From assembly GCA_943737045.1 (NCBI GenBank), contig CALSFV010000269.1, positions 62,001 through 126,000 on the forward strand: a stretch of 64,000 nucleotides of DNA. Reading direction: 5' to 3'. Below are positions 11,951 to 27,700 of this stretch, piece after piece. This DNA is from Parapristionchus giblindavisi (taxonomy: Eukaryota; Nematoda; Chromadorea; Rhabditida; Diplogasteridae). The position numbers and the translations under genes were made by a program. The notes under the pieces were generated by a model. It did no database searches and was not told where the DNA came from. It saw only the letters and a list, made by a program, of their open reading frames with translations. Each line of letters starts with the position of its first letter. Position 1 is the first letter of the stretch.

Positions 11951-12254
11951 GTAATATCGATGTTTTTGGGGGTCGATTATAACATTCCTCGTCCGGTCAT
12001 GATCATTCACTGCATATTGTGAATGAATCACAACAACACTGTACTGTTCTCTGGGATCGGAGATTGTTCTGGAGAAGTTCTAGATTATGAGGCGAAGTGG
12101 TTTATGGCGTGCCCCACCAATCCATCCCGTCTGGGTTTTTTTTTCCCAGCCGCTCCACCAAGGCGCCCGAAAGGGAACGTGATAGTGACTAGATCATGCG
12201 GTCCGAAAAAGAGATTAGGCCTCCTTACTGAATTGGTCTTGAATTATCACTGGC

Positions 12255-12318
12255 CTAACAGTGATCACCCGCATGATTTCGTGTGCCTTGAATAACGGGT
12301 AGTGCCTTTACCTTCACC
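12255..12318 (+). repeat. short dispersed repeat, copy 2
   Basis: CCTAACAGTGATCACCCGC and TGTGCCTTGAATAACGGGTA match the reverse complement of 63600-63672. The second half matches 551-620. Confidence 0.75.
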
Positions 12319-12439
12319 TTAAAGGGAGCGTTACCTCTCTCAATGGTCTCTTCATCGCGCACACTATTTCTCTGTTCTCTAACAACGAGAGAGCATTGCG
12401 CGTCGAAGAGACCATTGAGTGAGGTTGCGCTCCCTTTAA
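12319..12439. repeat. MITE family B, copy 2
   Basis: TTAA-AGGGAGCGTTACCTCTC to GAGGTTGCGCTCCCT-TTAA. Both arms well preserved. Confidence 0.9.
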
Positions 12440-12663
12440 CCCGAAGCCCGAATAAGCTCAGAAGAAAAGTAGACCACTGCAGTACGAAAGTGGTAGTTAG
12501 AGGCTTACACAGCGACAAGACCATGAAAGGTCGCGTATTCTTTCTCAAAACCGCTCACCACCGAGATATTCCAAAAGAATGAAGAACTCAAAGATTCAAA
12601 TCCTCAAAATAGTACAGGAATGCCAGGCATGTGTTTTGCATTCGTCATGCAGTCAGAAGATGG

Positions 12664-12915
12664 ATCAAGTCTAGAAGGAGGATGAAAAGGAGAGGAAGGT
12701 ATGGATAGAGAGGAGAGAGAGAGGGAGAAGAGAGAGGAAGGAGAGAGGAAGGACAGAGAGGGAGGAGAGAGAGGGAGAGAGAAGGAGGGGGGAGAGAGAG
12801 ATGGAGAGGTAGAGAATAGCTCTACGAGAATGAGATGGATGAAGGAGACGATGAGAAAAGAGGAATGTAAAAAGAGATGAAGAGGGGAGGAATGAGATAG
12901 AAGAAGATGAAACAG
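12664..12915. repeat. GA-rich low-complexity tract
   Basis: GGAGAGAGAGGGAGA-type purine run. Its open frames on both strands are artefacts of composition. Confidence 0.85.
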
Positions 12916-13220
12916 AAAAAAAAATGAAGCCAATTGATTGAAGTGAGATTTTATGTCGATGATCTATCATAGTTAGTAATAATCTTTGCGAATGCACAGT
13001 TATCATAGATACTCTTCTCGTTCATATTGAATATATTCTGCACTGCGACGATAACCTTCAGACCAACGATACTTTCAGCCTATAGATCTCTCGTTATTGG
13101 ACTAAATTGGAAAGACGAGAAAAGAAGAAATCGATAATAATTTCGATTTGTTCATGAATCTAAGATGATCAATTAATCGATCTTGATTCCTGAGATGTTT
13201 TCCCCAACAAATTTCTGACT

Positions 13221-13570
13221 TTTTTTATAAAGAACTCTCCCTTCCCCTCCCTCCTGCCTTCGGCATAGCTTCTGCTTGTGTATCTGCGTGGGCGCCTCCG
13301 GGCATGTCCCCGGCCCCGCCCCTGATCACTCGACCAATCACCGATCGCCTAATGGGCGGAGTCTGCCTGCGGCGCTTCATTCTAAGATCACTCTCTACGT
13401 AGAGATGTGTGTGTGTGTATTGTTTCTCTTCTTACTCCGAATATCACTTCACTCTCTTCAGTTATTTCCGGTGTCGTTACGCTGCTGTGCCCACGCTTGC
13501 TTGATTATCGATTGATTCTCGCTTGATCTACCCTGATCAGGCTACCGTAATCCCCTGGTATTCGTTCCAG
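13221..13570 (+). promoter_or_regulatory. unc-87 promoter region and 5' splice acceptor
   Basis: A local GC-rich island contrasts with its AT-rich surroundings: GGCCCCGCCCC near 13310, GACCAATCACC near 13333 (CCAAT) and ATGGGCGGAG near 13350 (GC-box-like). TTTTTTATAAAG near 13220 is a weak TATA. ATTCGTTCCAG ends at 13570, 19 bases before the ATG, and fits a spliced-leader acceptor or the end of a 5'-UTR intron. Confidence 0.5.
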
Positions 13571-13589
13571 GACCACCCACCGCTCAAAC

Positions 13590-17924
<4,335 letters not shown>

Positions 17925-18511
17925 GCGTCCGCGACCACGACGCTCGACCGCTCCGCGTCCGCGACGCGTCATCGCACAGATCCGCTAGGACGCGTCGTCG
18001 CAGCCACTCTTGTCTTCGATCATTAAACCAAATTCCCACCACTTAATTTTGTGTAAATCACCATGATTAGAATATAAACTCGCTAATGTTTTTGAACACT
18101 GACATCTTGACTTCAATCAGCCTTAAATTCTTTCAACTTTTCCAAATTTTTTCATTTGTGACGTCATCAACGACGTTTTTGTATCACATAAAGATTTCCT
18201 GTGGAAGCACTGATCTGTTTGACTATACTATTATCGCATGACATGTACGAATAAATTACTATCGTTGCTCGCAAAATTTACCATAAGAATACATGAGAGA
18301 GTCGTCATATTGACAGAATTTGGGATAAATTGAAGCTTGAATATTGACAGATTTTCCAAAAATGGAATGTAAGCAAATATTTCAGTTTATATACAAGTTG
18401 GTAAGATAGCATTTGCCCAAATAAGATTGGTTGTTGTCGTTATTGAACAGATATAATCCGTAGAAGGGAGAAAAATCGAATTCGAATTCCCTCTGGTTTG
18501 CGGTTTGCGTG

Positions 18512-18526
18512 GTTACCATTAGCAAC
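18512..18526 (+). promoter_or_regulatory. X-box-like RFX site upstream of bbs-8
   Basis: GTTACC, a 3-base spacer ATT, then AGCAAC: two inverted RFX half-sites, 180 bp before the bbs-8 ATG. Nematode ciliary genes, including BBS genes, are driven by DAF-19 through such X-boxes, normally 14 bp with a 2-base spacer. The 3-base spacer is a departure but within the range reported for RFX sites. Confidence 0.6.
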
Positions 18527-18705
18527 CACGAAGGGCATACACTTCTGCTAGCTCTCAGCCTCGTTATTCCCTTTTATGATTCATTCAATTCAATTCAATT
18601 TAATTTTATCAAATCAGTCAATAGACGCTCTGATGAGGCTTTTATGATTATTCTATTTTTATTACGTTTGCCTGAATTGTTTAGTCCATAATCACATTTT
18701 ACAAG

Positions 18706-21700
18706 ATGACTCAAGACGTCAAATTCGACGGTTTGTTGAAAGCCCTTCGCCTGTTCAATGTCAACGATACGGACGGAGCGGAGGCGGAGGCTACAAAGAT
18801 TCTTGCCAAAAACCCGCTAGATCAGGTACTTATTTGGACTAACGAGTACTTAAGTTACTAAGTCCTAAGTCAAAGATCAAGTCATTTTATTTATGAACTT
18901 CTGTTCCTCATTGCTTTGTTGTGATATGCCCCTCTGATTAAGCTGGGAGGAAGTTAGCGTCAGAAGTTCATCTACTCTCTTAGATAAGAAGATGAAGGGA
19001 GCGGAGAGAGACGGGGGTGTAACAAGCGAGATAGTATGCGAAATGGAGAGAGACAGGTACCCAAAGCAACGAGGGACAACGACGAAACGAGAGAGTCCAG
19101 GCATATTGACAGATGGACGAGAGATTATGGAGAATGAGGAGAGGGCGGTTAGGCAGGTGGTGAGAGAGCACGCGAAAGTGAGAGAGTGGCGCGAGATCGA
19201 GCCCGCTGTAATGGGCAGAATGCCGCAGATGCTGGCAGGAAGAAGAGGGAGGAGGAGGAGGAGGCAGAGGTAGAGGGAGGGAAAGGTAGAGGGAGAAGGA
19301 GAGGGAGATATAGAAGAAGAAGAAAGAGGGATTGTGGCAAGAAATCTGACAGGACAGACACTTGCTTCTCAATGAGAAACAAGAGGAGAGCAACGAGAAA
19401 AAACTAAAGAGAATGATAAAGATAAAGAAAATGAATTAGTAGACATCGTTTCTGTTGTGTGTAGGAGTTATTATGAGAAGTGAAGGTAAAAGAGTCTTCC
19501 CTTGGTGTTCCCTAGTCAAACTGACTACGAATGCGTGAAACTGTCATAAGATTACATTACAGTGTGTTTACCAGTACCGATTTCGCTAAGGGTAATCTAG
19601 GGATAAGAAGTAATATGATGATATTATGGGGTAGAACGAATATCATAGAACAGATGACAGGATATTCTGGACACTTGAATCGGAGCCAATGTTGATCGGA
19701 AAAGTTCTAAATTTAATCAAGACGAGAATAGATCTTGCAAGCGAATATGAGACAGTTGGCGATAATGAATGTAATACTGGGTACAATAGAGATCGAGAGA
19801 TCAGATACTGAACGTCGATATCTATCACAGTATTCTGGTCCAAGCCATTTTTCTTCCAAAGCAAGACAAAGGAGAGACCATTGTATTCGAGAGAGTTTGT
19901 ATGTTGAGCGGTCGTTCTTGCTTTGAAAGTCATGAGAACGCTGTGCTATTATACACAATATATGTGTATGACAAAACATTTTAAATTATGAATGGAGTAT
20001 ATGTACATGAATTCTGTGATTAACCTCACATCAAATATATTATAAACAAATAAATAAATTTAAAAAATACCAATGCCAAATAAACAAGTGTATTCTATAC
20101 GGTCAATATTAAGGCCGCATGGACACTGAAGCTATCGTGTTTGGCTGATAAATTCTACGTAGATGAACTGGAGAATAATGATATTGGACTAGCAGAGCAA
20201 GTAATTGATACGCAGGTTTGCAATTCTATTGATCATTATTGTCCTAAATGCCCCGAGCTTATTTGAAACTCTCTGCTCTAGTAATGCTCTCGCGTAGACA
20301 ACGAAAGCGAAGCGCGTTGCCAGAGCGGAGAGTTTCAAATCGGCTCGGGTGTGCCTTTAAGGTAACATAGATATGTTGTAGGTAATAGCAACGAACGCTC
20401 GTCCCGGAACATCATTCAGTCGACCCGTAACCACATCGAGAAGTAGTAATCCCATACTACGGTTGGTCTCTAAACATAAGTAGCTCCCTTTTGGATACTG
20501 AATTCGAATCCATTTCAAGTCGAAAACGGATTCGTAATATCGAAAATTGCTTATTACATATGATTGGGCTAGTGACAAGAGACCGATTGAATAAAGCGTC
20601 TAAACTCGTGAGACATAACCAGTCGGGAACATGAATTCAACTGCCTTGAACGCGTTACGCAATTTCCCTTATCATACATATCTGCTCTGTAATTTCATCG
20701 TCACCCTCACTGATCTTTAAATTTCCTGGTAACCTATGAGAAACGATGAATATTTAATATACGAGGCTATGATACAAGTAACCATTTAGTCCAACATCAA
20801 GCACTGGCCGCCCATTGACTGGCGTCGTAAGGCCGCAGAGTTCAGCTCGACCAGGAACTATGGAACAGGTATGCTTTTTTCCTCGATTCCCCTGAAAAGT
20901 AGGAATATCGGCTCTTATTCCAACATAAAATATGAAATATAGAGTGTCTGCATATCATCATAATCTGTTAATTCAATCTTACTACCTCGTTGAGGTATTG
21001 TATTTATCTGTGCCAAATGCATTTCTCTATGTATTTCATAATAATGATTACCTGAAACCCAAATAAGGTTTATTTATTACAAATCACAAGTGAATGACTA
21101 TATCAGGCTGTCCGCACCTCTCGTACATCAAAGACCGCACGTGCAGTTAGCTCGCAGACTGCGCGATTCGTCCGCTTGGGAACAGCCTCCATGGCTTCGT
21201 CGTCCGATGGTACGATGTGGTATTTTAAAGGCACAGCTAATTTAAAACTCTCCGCCCTCGCAACACTCTCTCGCTTTTTTGCTTGCGAGAGAGCCAGAGC
21301 GGCGAATAAAATTAGCTAGGAGTTTTTTGATTAGCACTACTTCTATGAATTTGAAGGCCTCTATATTTATTATTACATCACGTCTATTATTCCCTTCAGG
21401 CCCCTTCGTGAATCTCGCCCGTCTCAACATCGAGAAGTACGCAAGCGATCCCGAGGTTGATCTTTGATCTTTTCTGTTCTGTGTTATCACCAGTATTTTG
21501 ATGTTTTGAACTGCACAGGTGAACCGTCAACTGTTCGAGTATGTCTTCTACGTGGAAGGAGACATGCAAGTGGCACATCAGGTTACATATTTGTGTTTTT
21601 ATCTGACACAATAGATGTAGCGACCGAAACACCACAGGGCACATTATTAACCAACCTATATTTTCAAAAAAATACATTTAAAATGCATGCAAACTTATAT

Positions 21701-24700
21701 GTACATGTAGATATGTTAATATTATTAATTTAATTACGAATTGTTTGAACAGATTGCCGCAGTAGCGACGAAAGCAGCAGAGTTCAACGATTGGTACTGG
21801 AAGAATCAACTGGGAAAGTGCTACTATCGGTGAGTATGGACATCAACCGGAATCCAAAGATCAAAGATCAATCTTCAAATTCTAGATTGGGAATGCTCAA
21901 AGATGCCGAACAACAGTTCGAGTCGTCACTCAAGAACTTCAAGCACCCGGAGACGTACGCCTATCTAGCCAAGGTATCATCAGAATAGAATAGAATTTCT
22001 CTCCGCTCTGGCTGAGGTCTCACGTAGGCAAAGAAAGCGAGAGAGCATTGCCAGAGCAGTTACAAATTAGCTAGGGTGTTTCCAAAGAGTTGAAAAGTGT
22101 GCACCTAGCATCTGTTTCGGTCTTCATATGCGTTTGTGTGCTTTTGGATGATTGTAAGAATGGAAATAGATGAGTCAAAAATAGTTTAGTATCAAATTTC
22201 AATTGCGCATGTGTTCGTTGAGAAACTGGCGTATCTGAATTCTGAGAAAGTATCGCTATACATAAACATTCTATGCTCGGCTTATGCAGCACAAATGAAT
22301 TGTATAAGGGGGGTAAGGGATGCACAGTGAATTTTCAACCTCATAATTTAAGGATTTATTTAAAGCGATACCCCAAGATAATTTGAATCTCTCCGCTCTG
22401 ACCACACACTCCCGCTTTCGTTGTCTACGAGAGAGTATTTGCAATGCGGAGAGTAAAATTTACTTGGGGTGTCCCTTTACGGACTTATCTTCATTTCGCT
22501 TTTTCTGACAAATAAAAATGGCTTACCAGAGAACTGTGAGAATAATCAATGCGAGGGCATAGAGATCAGAAGAGACGATCGATATAAATATCAATTATTT
22601 AAAGGTACACGCCCGTCTCGATCAACCTGTTCTCACTATCAAAGACTATGAAGAAGGAATCGAACGATTTCCCGAGGACACGACACTTATGATTGGACTC
22701 GCGAGAACTTATGAAGTGAATCAATTTATATGTTTACAATTTATCTACGCCTAAGAGCGCACCGAGATCAATATAAATAAGACTCTCAAAAAATTAAAAT
22801 TTACAAAAGGCAATTTTGTTTATTCTAAAATGTATTAAATCGATTCAGAGATTGATGAGGGATAGCGAGTCCATTGCCATGTACAAAGAAGTTGCGAAGA
22901 TTAAGGTAACTTTTCTTTGATTTATAAATCATAATAAAATCGAGGAATAGTCCATGTGAGTATTTACAGTGGATAAAATTAATCACTAATCCGTTGTTTG
23001 TGATCGAACTTGGGAAAAAATTGAATTACTATATCACAGTGTCGTATATACAAACATACTATAAATGAAGAGAAACGGTTGATTGCGAAAAAAAAGTAAT
23101 GGCTGAAAAACCAAAATATGATAGAATATTGGCCTACAGTGTAAATGATCTTTGATCAGGCAAATGACATCGAATCGATAGCGTGCATTGCCACCGACTA
23201 CTTCTACGATGACCAACCGGAGGTAGCCTTGAGCTATTACAGGTTCATATTTATTCTTAATTTAATTTTAAAAAATTATATTACATATTTTCGTTTGAAA
23301 TTCAGTATCATTAAATTTCAGACGCATCATGCAGATGGGAATCACCAATCCCGAGTTATTCATGAACGTTGGCATGTGCTGCTTCTACTCGCAACAGTTC
23401 GATATCGCCATAGCGTGCATAGGTACGATAGAATATTAAGTTGTACTGATGGGTAAACGACATGAATAGATTGGTACACAGAGAAAAAATCACTAAAATT
23501 GCCCCCCACAATAAGGTGGTGTTACATTTTCAAAACGGGCGCACGCCGTAACCCCCTCCGCCGCGTCTCCGTCGTTACGGCGTGCACACGTTTTGGAAAA
23601 ATGTAACACCGCCTAACGGAATCATTCCTTTTTAAAGATTTTATTTAAAAATGTGTTGCAGTAATTTCCAAAACAATTAGGGGAGAATTTAGGGAATTAT
23701 CACACAATTTATGAGGAATTTTTTCGAGAGTGTATCATTGATTATCTATGTGTTCATATAATCATAAATTACAGAACGTGCGCATAGTGAGATGTCACAG
23801 GATATAGCAGCAGATGTATGGTACAACACCGGACTCATTGGACTTGTCAGTTATGAATATTTAAACACATTTATAAATAATAAAATCTGTGATTAGTAGC
23901 CAACGCTTGTCAGCGCACCAAGTGGTCTCGATCCGCATTCCGCCGGGCCATATTAGTCACAAAAAAAAGCTCGATTGTCTTATTTAAACAAATTTACGAA
24001 TAATTAAATTGTATGAATTCGTGGTGAAACTGTTTTGATCTCTCATGATTACAGTCAATTGGAGACATCAAAATGGCAACTAGATGCTTCCGCCTCGCAT
24101 TGACTTGTGATTCCGACCATTCCGAGTCACTGACAAATCTAGGAGTCATCATGATGAGACAAGGTGCGTGACCCACGATCTGACACGATTGACCAACTAC
24201 AGTAATCTCAGACAAATACGATCAAGCCCGGTCCCTGTTCCATTCGGCGGTTAGCAAAGCGCCCTATCAGTTCGAACCACACTTCAACTTCGCACTTTTG
24301 AGTTTCAAGGTATCTATTAAATCTCTTGATATCACAGTATTATATTTCATTGCTCAATCAATCAAAAGGCTTTGGTCGACCTGGTCGGCTGTGAACACAC
24401 TTCACGTGACACATTCATGTATCACGTGTTCCAATCAATAGCGCGACGTCCGATCCAGTAGATCGAACTCGCGCGTCTCTCGAGTGAGATAGTCTCTCAC
24501 TAGCCCCCTTCCCTTCACTGTTCTTCGTGTGTTCGGCTGTGTTTCCCTTCTTCCTTTTTGGAAGTTTCCGTTTGTTTTCACACGTATTATCTTGCCTTGT
24601 CGGTAATCCGGACCCCATGGTCTCGTGCGCCCGCAAGTGCTTATCTGTCGGTAATCCGGACTACGGTCCCGTGCACCCGCAGATTCTGTCGGTTATCCGG

Positions 24701-27700
24701 GTCATAGACCTCGAGAACTCGCAGGTTAACGATAGACAACTGTCGTATTTTCAGTCCTAACTAGGACCCAAAATACCGCAGAATTGATAATGTCTAATCG
24801 TAATCACGTTTTTATCGTGCTTGATTGCTTTAAGAGTATCTCATAAATCTAGATACATGCAATATCGCCGTTTCGTGATTAATTATGCTTCCGTATCATC
24901 GAAGCATTGTCAAACCATTCATTTCAGATGGCAGACAGATACTGTGTCGATCAAGAGATGTTGTTCCAAGTATGGGACACGACGACGCGTAAGATGAATG
25001 GAGCACATAAGGTTAATCCTAGTAAATCCTAATTTTTCATATTTGATGAATTCAGGTAGCGTCGCATCCGACGACGTCGACGATGAAGAGCCGTCGTCTG
25101 CTATATAATATGAAGGCTCATCGTCACAATCCGAATAGGTTCAACAATTCGGGTTAGTATTTTATCATCATTATTATCAACTGATTGAATAAGTTGATCA
25201 AATAATTGTAATAATGATATTTAATCTCACTGATTTTTTTTTTCAGTGCTGATCCCCTCTAATGGAAACAGAGGCGAGCTCCAGACCCAAGAGGTCTGAA
25301 TGAGAGCTACTCAGTCGTGGATAGGACTGATGTATTACTTCGAGAGGGAGGGTACTCCATCCACCATCATGACTCCAATCCTGGAGGTCTGAGACTAGGT
25401 AATATCATTAATGACATGTACGATACATGTTATATAAATAATATCATCAGTCATGCTCCCTATTACAGGGAGAGTCGGCATACCGCACTGGCGAGAAGTT
25501 CAACTCTCTTCAGCCTCCAAGGGGACATTCTCAGCCAGCCATGCATCTATTGTACAAGAACGGCTTGTAAGGTATGCATTACCTGATAATTGTACTAGAT
25601 TATTCATGATGATACATCTATTCAGGTCGGAGTAAGTATATACTTACAAATCGGAGCCCATGGAGATCGAAACTGAGCGACTCATGGACAGCACTCCGAG
25701 ATTCCGTGGACTTCATCTGCTTAACATGAAGGTTAGTTCACGGTTCTATTCCAAGCTCAAATAGCAGCACGATGAATAGGAAACTAAATTGCACAAAAAT
25801 AGACTGATAGTATGTCTGACAATTTTGTTTCCTCACTATCTGGTGTAGTCCTTTCAAAAGAATAAGTTGCGCAATTAGTAACTTCATATCTCCCATACCA
25901 AAATGCGTATTGAAGGAGGGGATAGATGCTCTTTTGTCCAAGGATATGGTTTTTGGATTTCAAAAACTTTGTGACTTGTATTTCACATATTCTGTCATTC
26001 CAAGAGAGACAGCTACACATAGCAGAACCATCATATTTCAATGCAATGTTCATTGTCTGGTCGTTTCAAATGGAACGGTTAGTATGGGACTAGCTAGTGA
26101 TTATCGAGAAAAGGTTGTATGAGAACATCGTTATGAAATAAGCTAATCATTTCTATCGATCCATAATGCTACACCTTTTCTTTAAAATGTTTTTGCCTGT
26201 GCTTGATACATCCTCTCATATTTATACATATGACGTGTTTATTAGTATCATGCTTACATGAATTCGCTGCCTCATCTACCTGAACAATAGTAGTTTACGC
26301 TCATTTCAGTAGATTACAGCGTCTCACTAACAATAAAGGTAGAGGAGAATGTATATTGGAAAATGCCAAAAAGCCACGTTAATCGTGATATAACGGACTG
26401 CGTTCTCCGATAATTTCTAATTTCTCCGGCATTGTATGCTTTCTCGCACTCGCTTTCACACGTTTCTATGGACACTATCCATTATTGAAGCGTTGTACAT
26501 ATGCTATATGCAAGAATGTAAAATTCACTCTTTACAATCTTTGAGGATGTCAATCTAATAGTCAATTGTACAGTCGCAATTGACACTGACACCTACATCT
26601 ATTTTAATGAATTTCTAGGAATCGATATTGATTCTATTTATATGAAATTCTTTATTAGACGCTAGACGAAGTTGAACGGATTCGCATTGAGTCGTTGAGT
26701 TTTAGCGAAAGAAGTTATCACGCTTTGAGTTTGACTCTCTTTTGGGTCGCGTTAAGCATATTTCTGTAATTAGCGCTTTTCTGTATTGTACACGAGACAT
26801 CTACAGAGACACTTTGTTCCTATGGCTAGGTTGATCAGCTATTATTTTACGATATTGCTGAACTAAGAAAGCTTAAAGGATCTGGACTTATTTATACTCA
26901 AATTGTCCACACAGAAATGCTTCGCTATATTTAACAAAACTCCATCCTATGCGCTTGCCACAAATGTTTTCCTACACGAATAGGGCCTAGGGGGGGGTAC
27001 ATGTTACCTAATACTATTATAGTATAGTATACTAGTGATAACACATTGAAGTGTTAGAATTATACGTACGCTATTACATTCCTCATAAGGGGCGTAGAAA
27101 GAGTAGACAAAAAATGATCTACTCCGTGGAATATGCTGTTGGGTCATCAGCTCAAACTTCTCCACAACTGCCATCTCAGTCCCCGGAAGATTAAAGGCAT
27201 GTCATGAGGAAAGATATATATTGGCCTAAATATTTACTAATTTTTCGTAATATTCGGAAAATGATCTCTAAATCAGTTTGCCTACGAAATGCAGTCCATA
27301 ATTCTCATTTCGTTCTGACACTGCTAGTCTAGAGGTGGACACATTTACTCAAAACAGAGTGGTAAAATAGGCAGATGTTTTTTCCTCCCTTATATATTCG
27401 ATAGGGTAATTCAAAAACTATTTGAGATGGAATATCTACCATCATAGTTTTTTTTCCAGAATCAAAATATCACGTCTTCGTGATTATGATTCCTTATAAA
27501 TTCTGGGTGAACCGCCTGTGTCTATCGAATTGAACGGGAAAATGATCTCGAACCCCTCTGGTGATTATCATCAGGTACTTGTGCAAAGTACCAACACTTT
27601 GTATGATAAATCTCACCGGATTCGGGGGTTTTTCTGAATCCGATATACAAGTTCTACTAAATAGTTGAGAACCCTCAGCTAGAACACAATATTGACTCAG

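Larger units (their letters stand above)
6828..13200. other. intergenic, repeat-rich, no gene recognised
   Basis: No open frame here has splice-consistent neighbours or a recognisable domain other than LINE remains. The stretch holds family A and B MITEs, a LINE 3' end on -, several foldbacks, a 95-bp direct repeat and CT/GA tracts, listed separately. Confidence 0.5.

Noticed and set aside
11705..12031. Ser/Pro/Leu-rich and Glu/Arg-rich frames
   Set aside because: Products of the CT-rich low-complexity tract; the same applies to 12604-13006 and 18980-19407.
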